Origin: CAADGN01 sp035443945
Lineage (GTDB): Bacteria > Planctomycetota > Phycisphaerae > Phycisphaerales > UBA1924
NCBI GenBank assembly: GCA_035443945.1
Contig: DAOMNQ010000048.1
Span: forward strand, 1 to 21,795
Reading direction: 5' to 3'
DNA: 21,795 bases
Shown here piece after piece: positions 19,911 to 21,795 of this stretch. The translations under genes and the position numbers were made by a program. Under the pieces are notes generated by a model. It worked only from the letters and a program-made list of their open reading frames with translations, searched no databases and was not told the DNA's origin. The first letter of the stretch is position 1. Each line of letters begins with the position of its first letter.

Positions 19911-21795
19911 GTGGAACCGGGCCTCGCCAGCACGCCGCGCGTCGTGCCGCTCGACCGCCCCGTCGCGGTCGATGCGAGGGTCGTGCGGGCGCGCACGGTC
20001 CGCGTGGCCGCGGTCGTGCCGTGCTTCGACCGGCTCGCCGATCTCGCCCTGCTCCTCGACGACCTTGCCCGCTCAGAGACGCGGCACGAACGCGAGGGGG
20101 AAGTGCGGTCCATCGAGCTGCGCGTGCTCGTCGTGGACAACGCCTCGCGCCAGCCGCTGGAGCCCGTCGGCGCGCCGGCCGATCTGCGCGTCGAGTGGGT
20201 GCGCCTCACGATGAACACGGGCGGGAGCGGCGGGTACAACGCGGGGATGGCCGCCGCGCTCGAAGAGTCGGGGGACGAACCTCCCGATTTCCTCTGGCTC
20301 GTGGACAGCGACGCCCGCGTCGAGCCGGGCACGCTCGGCGCGCTGCTCGACGCCATGGAGCGCGACGACGGCCTCATCATCGCCGGCGCGGCCCTCGCCG
20401 ACCCCGACACGGGCGAGGTCTTCGAGATCGGCGGGCGCGTCTGCCGACGCACAGGCTCGCTCATCCCGGCGCTCGCGTCGCTCCCCGACGACCCGAACCG
20501 CATTGTGCCGTGCGACTACGTCGCGTCGTGCTGCGCCCTGGTGCGCGCGTCGGCCGCCCGCGAGGGCCTGATGCCGCGCGTCTTCCTCAACGGCGACGAC
20601 GCCGAGTGGTGCATCCGCCTCGCCCGCGCCGCGGGCGGTCGCGTCGCCGCCGTTCCCGCCGCCCGCGCCCGGCACCCGCGCTTCGACCGATTCCCGCTCG
20701 GTCAGCGCTCCTACTCGGCCCGCAACGCCTTCGGCCCGATCGCCGCGCTGGGCCTCGGGCCGGTCGTCCGCCTGCGCCGCGCCCTCCTCGAAACCGCCCG
20801 CGCCGTGAACCAGGAACTCATGGCCCGCCCGGACCTCGCCCGCCTGCACCTGGCCGGCCTGCGCGACGCGGCACGGGGGCGGACCACGGGGCCGATGTCC
20901 GCGCACATCCCCCCCCCCGAGCCGATGCGCCCCTGGAGCGACCTGTCAAGCGGCCTCGCCGAGACCGCCCGCACCTCGCGCGACAGGCGGTGCACCATCT
21001 CGCTGCCCAGCGACCTCGGCCAGACGACGGCACGGGCCGTCATCCGTGAGACCCGGGCCGCGGGCTTCACCCCCGTGCGAACCGCCACGCGCAACCAGCG
21101 CACGGAGCGGGCGCGCACCGGCGTCGGCGCGTTCCTCCGGCGCGCGCTCCTCGGCCCGCCCGTCGATCTGGCCGTCGTGCCCGCCAAGGGTCGGCCCGTC
21201 GATTGGCTCGCGGGGCGGACCATCCTGGCCGTGACGCCCGCCGGGTTCGCGCTGCGCCGCGTGCGGCGCGTTTCCATGCTCGCCCGCGCCGGCGTCACGG
21301 CCCTTCGCGGCTGCGCCCTCGCCGCCCGCCTGGCCGGTCGACCGCCGCCGCCCGTCGGCCTCACGCCCCCCGACGCCGTCCGCGCCTTCACGCCGCGCGA
21401 GCCGCGCGGATCGGCCCAGACTGGCCTCTCGCTCTCGGTCGTCGTCCTCAGTTTCAACCGCCGCGATGCGCTGCTCGAGACGCTCCGCCGCCTGCACGCA
21501 GGCCGCGCCACGCGCGACGCCGAGATCATCGTGGCCGACAACGCCTCCGCCGACGGCACGCCCGACGCCGTCCGCGAGCACGCGCCGTGGGCGCGGCTCG
21601 TGCAACTCCCGACGAACGAGGCCATCGCCGGCTTCAACCGCGGCGCGGACGCCGCACGCGGCGACGCGCTCCTCGTTCTCGACGACGACGCCCGCCCCGA
21701 CGACAACGCCCTCGCGCAGGCCCTCGCACTGTTCGCCGAGCGGCCCGACCTCGCGGCCGTGACCTTCCTGCCCGTCCACCCCGCGACCGGCGCGT
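19911..21795 (+). CDS. Tandem-GT2 glycosyltransferase with unknown middle domain, 3' end outside the window
   Basis: The frame is open from a TGA at 19863 to the window end, giving at least 628 residues from the GTG at 19911. An ATG at 19869 is an alternative start but lies in the repeat. GT2 domain 1 spans ~30-330: VAAVVPCFDR at 32-41, NTGGSGGYNAGM at 102-113, DSD at 132-134 in the metal-binding position, and NGDDAEWCIRLA from 227. This resembles rhamnosyl/galactofuranosyltransferases (WbbL/GlfT type). Residues ~361-500 (CTISLPSDLGQTTARAVIR, then VDLAVVPAKGRPVDWLAGR) match nothing I recognise. GT2 domain 2 starts at ~507: LSVVVLSFNRR, VADNASADGTPDAV, GFNRGADAARGD and DDD at 591-593. No start-codon context or break separates the two domains, so one polypeptide is likely. 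A C10 run occurs at 20909-20918. Confidence 0.87.
   Translation, partial: MEPGLASTPRVVPLDRPVAVDARVVRARTVRVAAVVPCFDRLADLALLLDDLARSETRHEREGEVRSIELRVLVVDNASRQPLEPVGAPADLRVEWVRLTMNTGGSGGYNAGMAAALEESGDEPPDFLWLVDSDARVEPGTLGALLDAMERDDGLIIAGAALADPDTGEVFEIGGRVCRRTGSLIPALASLPDDPNRIVPCDYVASCCALVRASAAREGLMPRVFLNGDDAEWCIRLARAAGGRVAAVPAARARHPRFDRFPLGQRSYSARNAFGPIAALGLGPVVRLRRALLETARAVNQELMARPDLARLHLAGLRDAARGRTTGPMSAHIPPPEPMRPWSDLSSGLAETARTSRDRRCTISLPSDLGQTTARAVIRETRAAGFTPVRTATRNQRTERARTGVGAFLRRALLGPPVDLAVVPAKGRPVDWLAGRTILAVTPAGFALRRVRRVSMLARAGVTALRGCALAARLAGRPPPPVGLTPPDAVRAFTPREPRGSAQTGLSLSVVVLSFNRRDALLETLRRLHAGRATRDAEIIVADNASADGTPDAVREHAPWARLVQLPTNEAIAGFNRGADAARGDALLVLDDDARPDDNALAQALALFAERPDLAAVTFLPVHPATGA
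20909..20918 (+). repeat. C10 homopolymer inside the tandem-GT2 gene
   Basis: Ten C bases encode the Pro-Pro-Pro of HIPPPEP, after the first GT2 domain. A slip here would leave domain 1 intact but remove the middle and second GT2 domains. Confidence 0.9.

Noticed and set aside
1..21795. CRISPR array, tRNA, rRNA, prophage or transposase gene
   Set aside because: I saw no regularly spaced direct repeats, cloverleaf-like or rRNA-like stretch, integrase or transposase motif anywhere in the window.

Overview
The window is very GC-rich bacterial DNA with strong G/C bias at third codon positions, so almost every real gene carries long open shadow frames. It fits a Gram-negative, LPS- or capsule-making bacterium. 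A planctomycete, perhaps of the Phycisphaerae, is my best guess, based on the FG-GAP protein style and a dispersed-type CACAGAGG palindrome. That assignment is inference and was not tested by any search.

Layout: (a) 1-3376, plus strand: the 3' part of a large protein that looks like an alpha/alpha-barrel plus beta-sandwich carbohydrate-active protein and seems frameshifted near its end, then a SAM methyltransferase and a flippase-like (MprF/LPG-synthase-TM type) membrane protein. (b) 3373-4440, minus: a polyprenyl-phosphate-type family 2 glycosyltransferase, tail-to-tail with the flippase gene. (c) 4660-14506, plus: a tightly packed five-gene operon. It holds an ABC-2 polysaccharide export permease (Wzm), its ATPase with a C-terminal extension (Wzt), a 960-residue protein with two methyltransferase domains and a long tryptophan-marked coiled coil, a GT2-GT4 fusion glycosyltransferase, and a multi-spanning GT-C-like membrane protein with a soluble C-terminal domain. 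(d) 14621-15910: an isolated nuoD. (e) 16069-16617: a short secreted FG-GAP protein that looks truncated, ending at a strong terminator. (f) 16676-18511, minus: an MsbA-type lipid exporter. (g) 18627-19718: another GT2 with a coiled-coil tail. (h) 19756-19890: a 135-bp imperfect palindrome (MITE/REP-like). (i) 19911 to the window end: a 3'-truncated glycosyltransferase with two GT2 domains separated by an unrecognised segment.

How it may work together: the operon in (c) reads as an ABC-transporter-dependent surface polysaccharide system. The GT2-GT4 and other GTs build the chain, the membrane GT-C-like protein may decorate it, the Wzt C-terminal domain may recognise the finished chain end, and Wzm/Wzt export it. 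The tandem-methyltransferase coiled-coil protein sits directly after Wzt. It has the parts expected of a chain-terminating, length-measuring enzyme analogous to WbdD of E. coli O8/O9a, but a different architecture (two methyltransferases, no visible kinase, and a 35-residue repeat). This is the most interesting candidate system in the window. The flanking MsbA-like exporter, GTs and flippase-like protein fit an outer-envelope glycan island. The lone nuoD is the exception.
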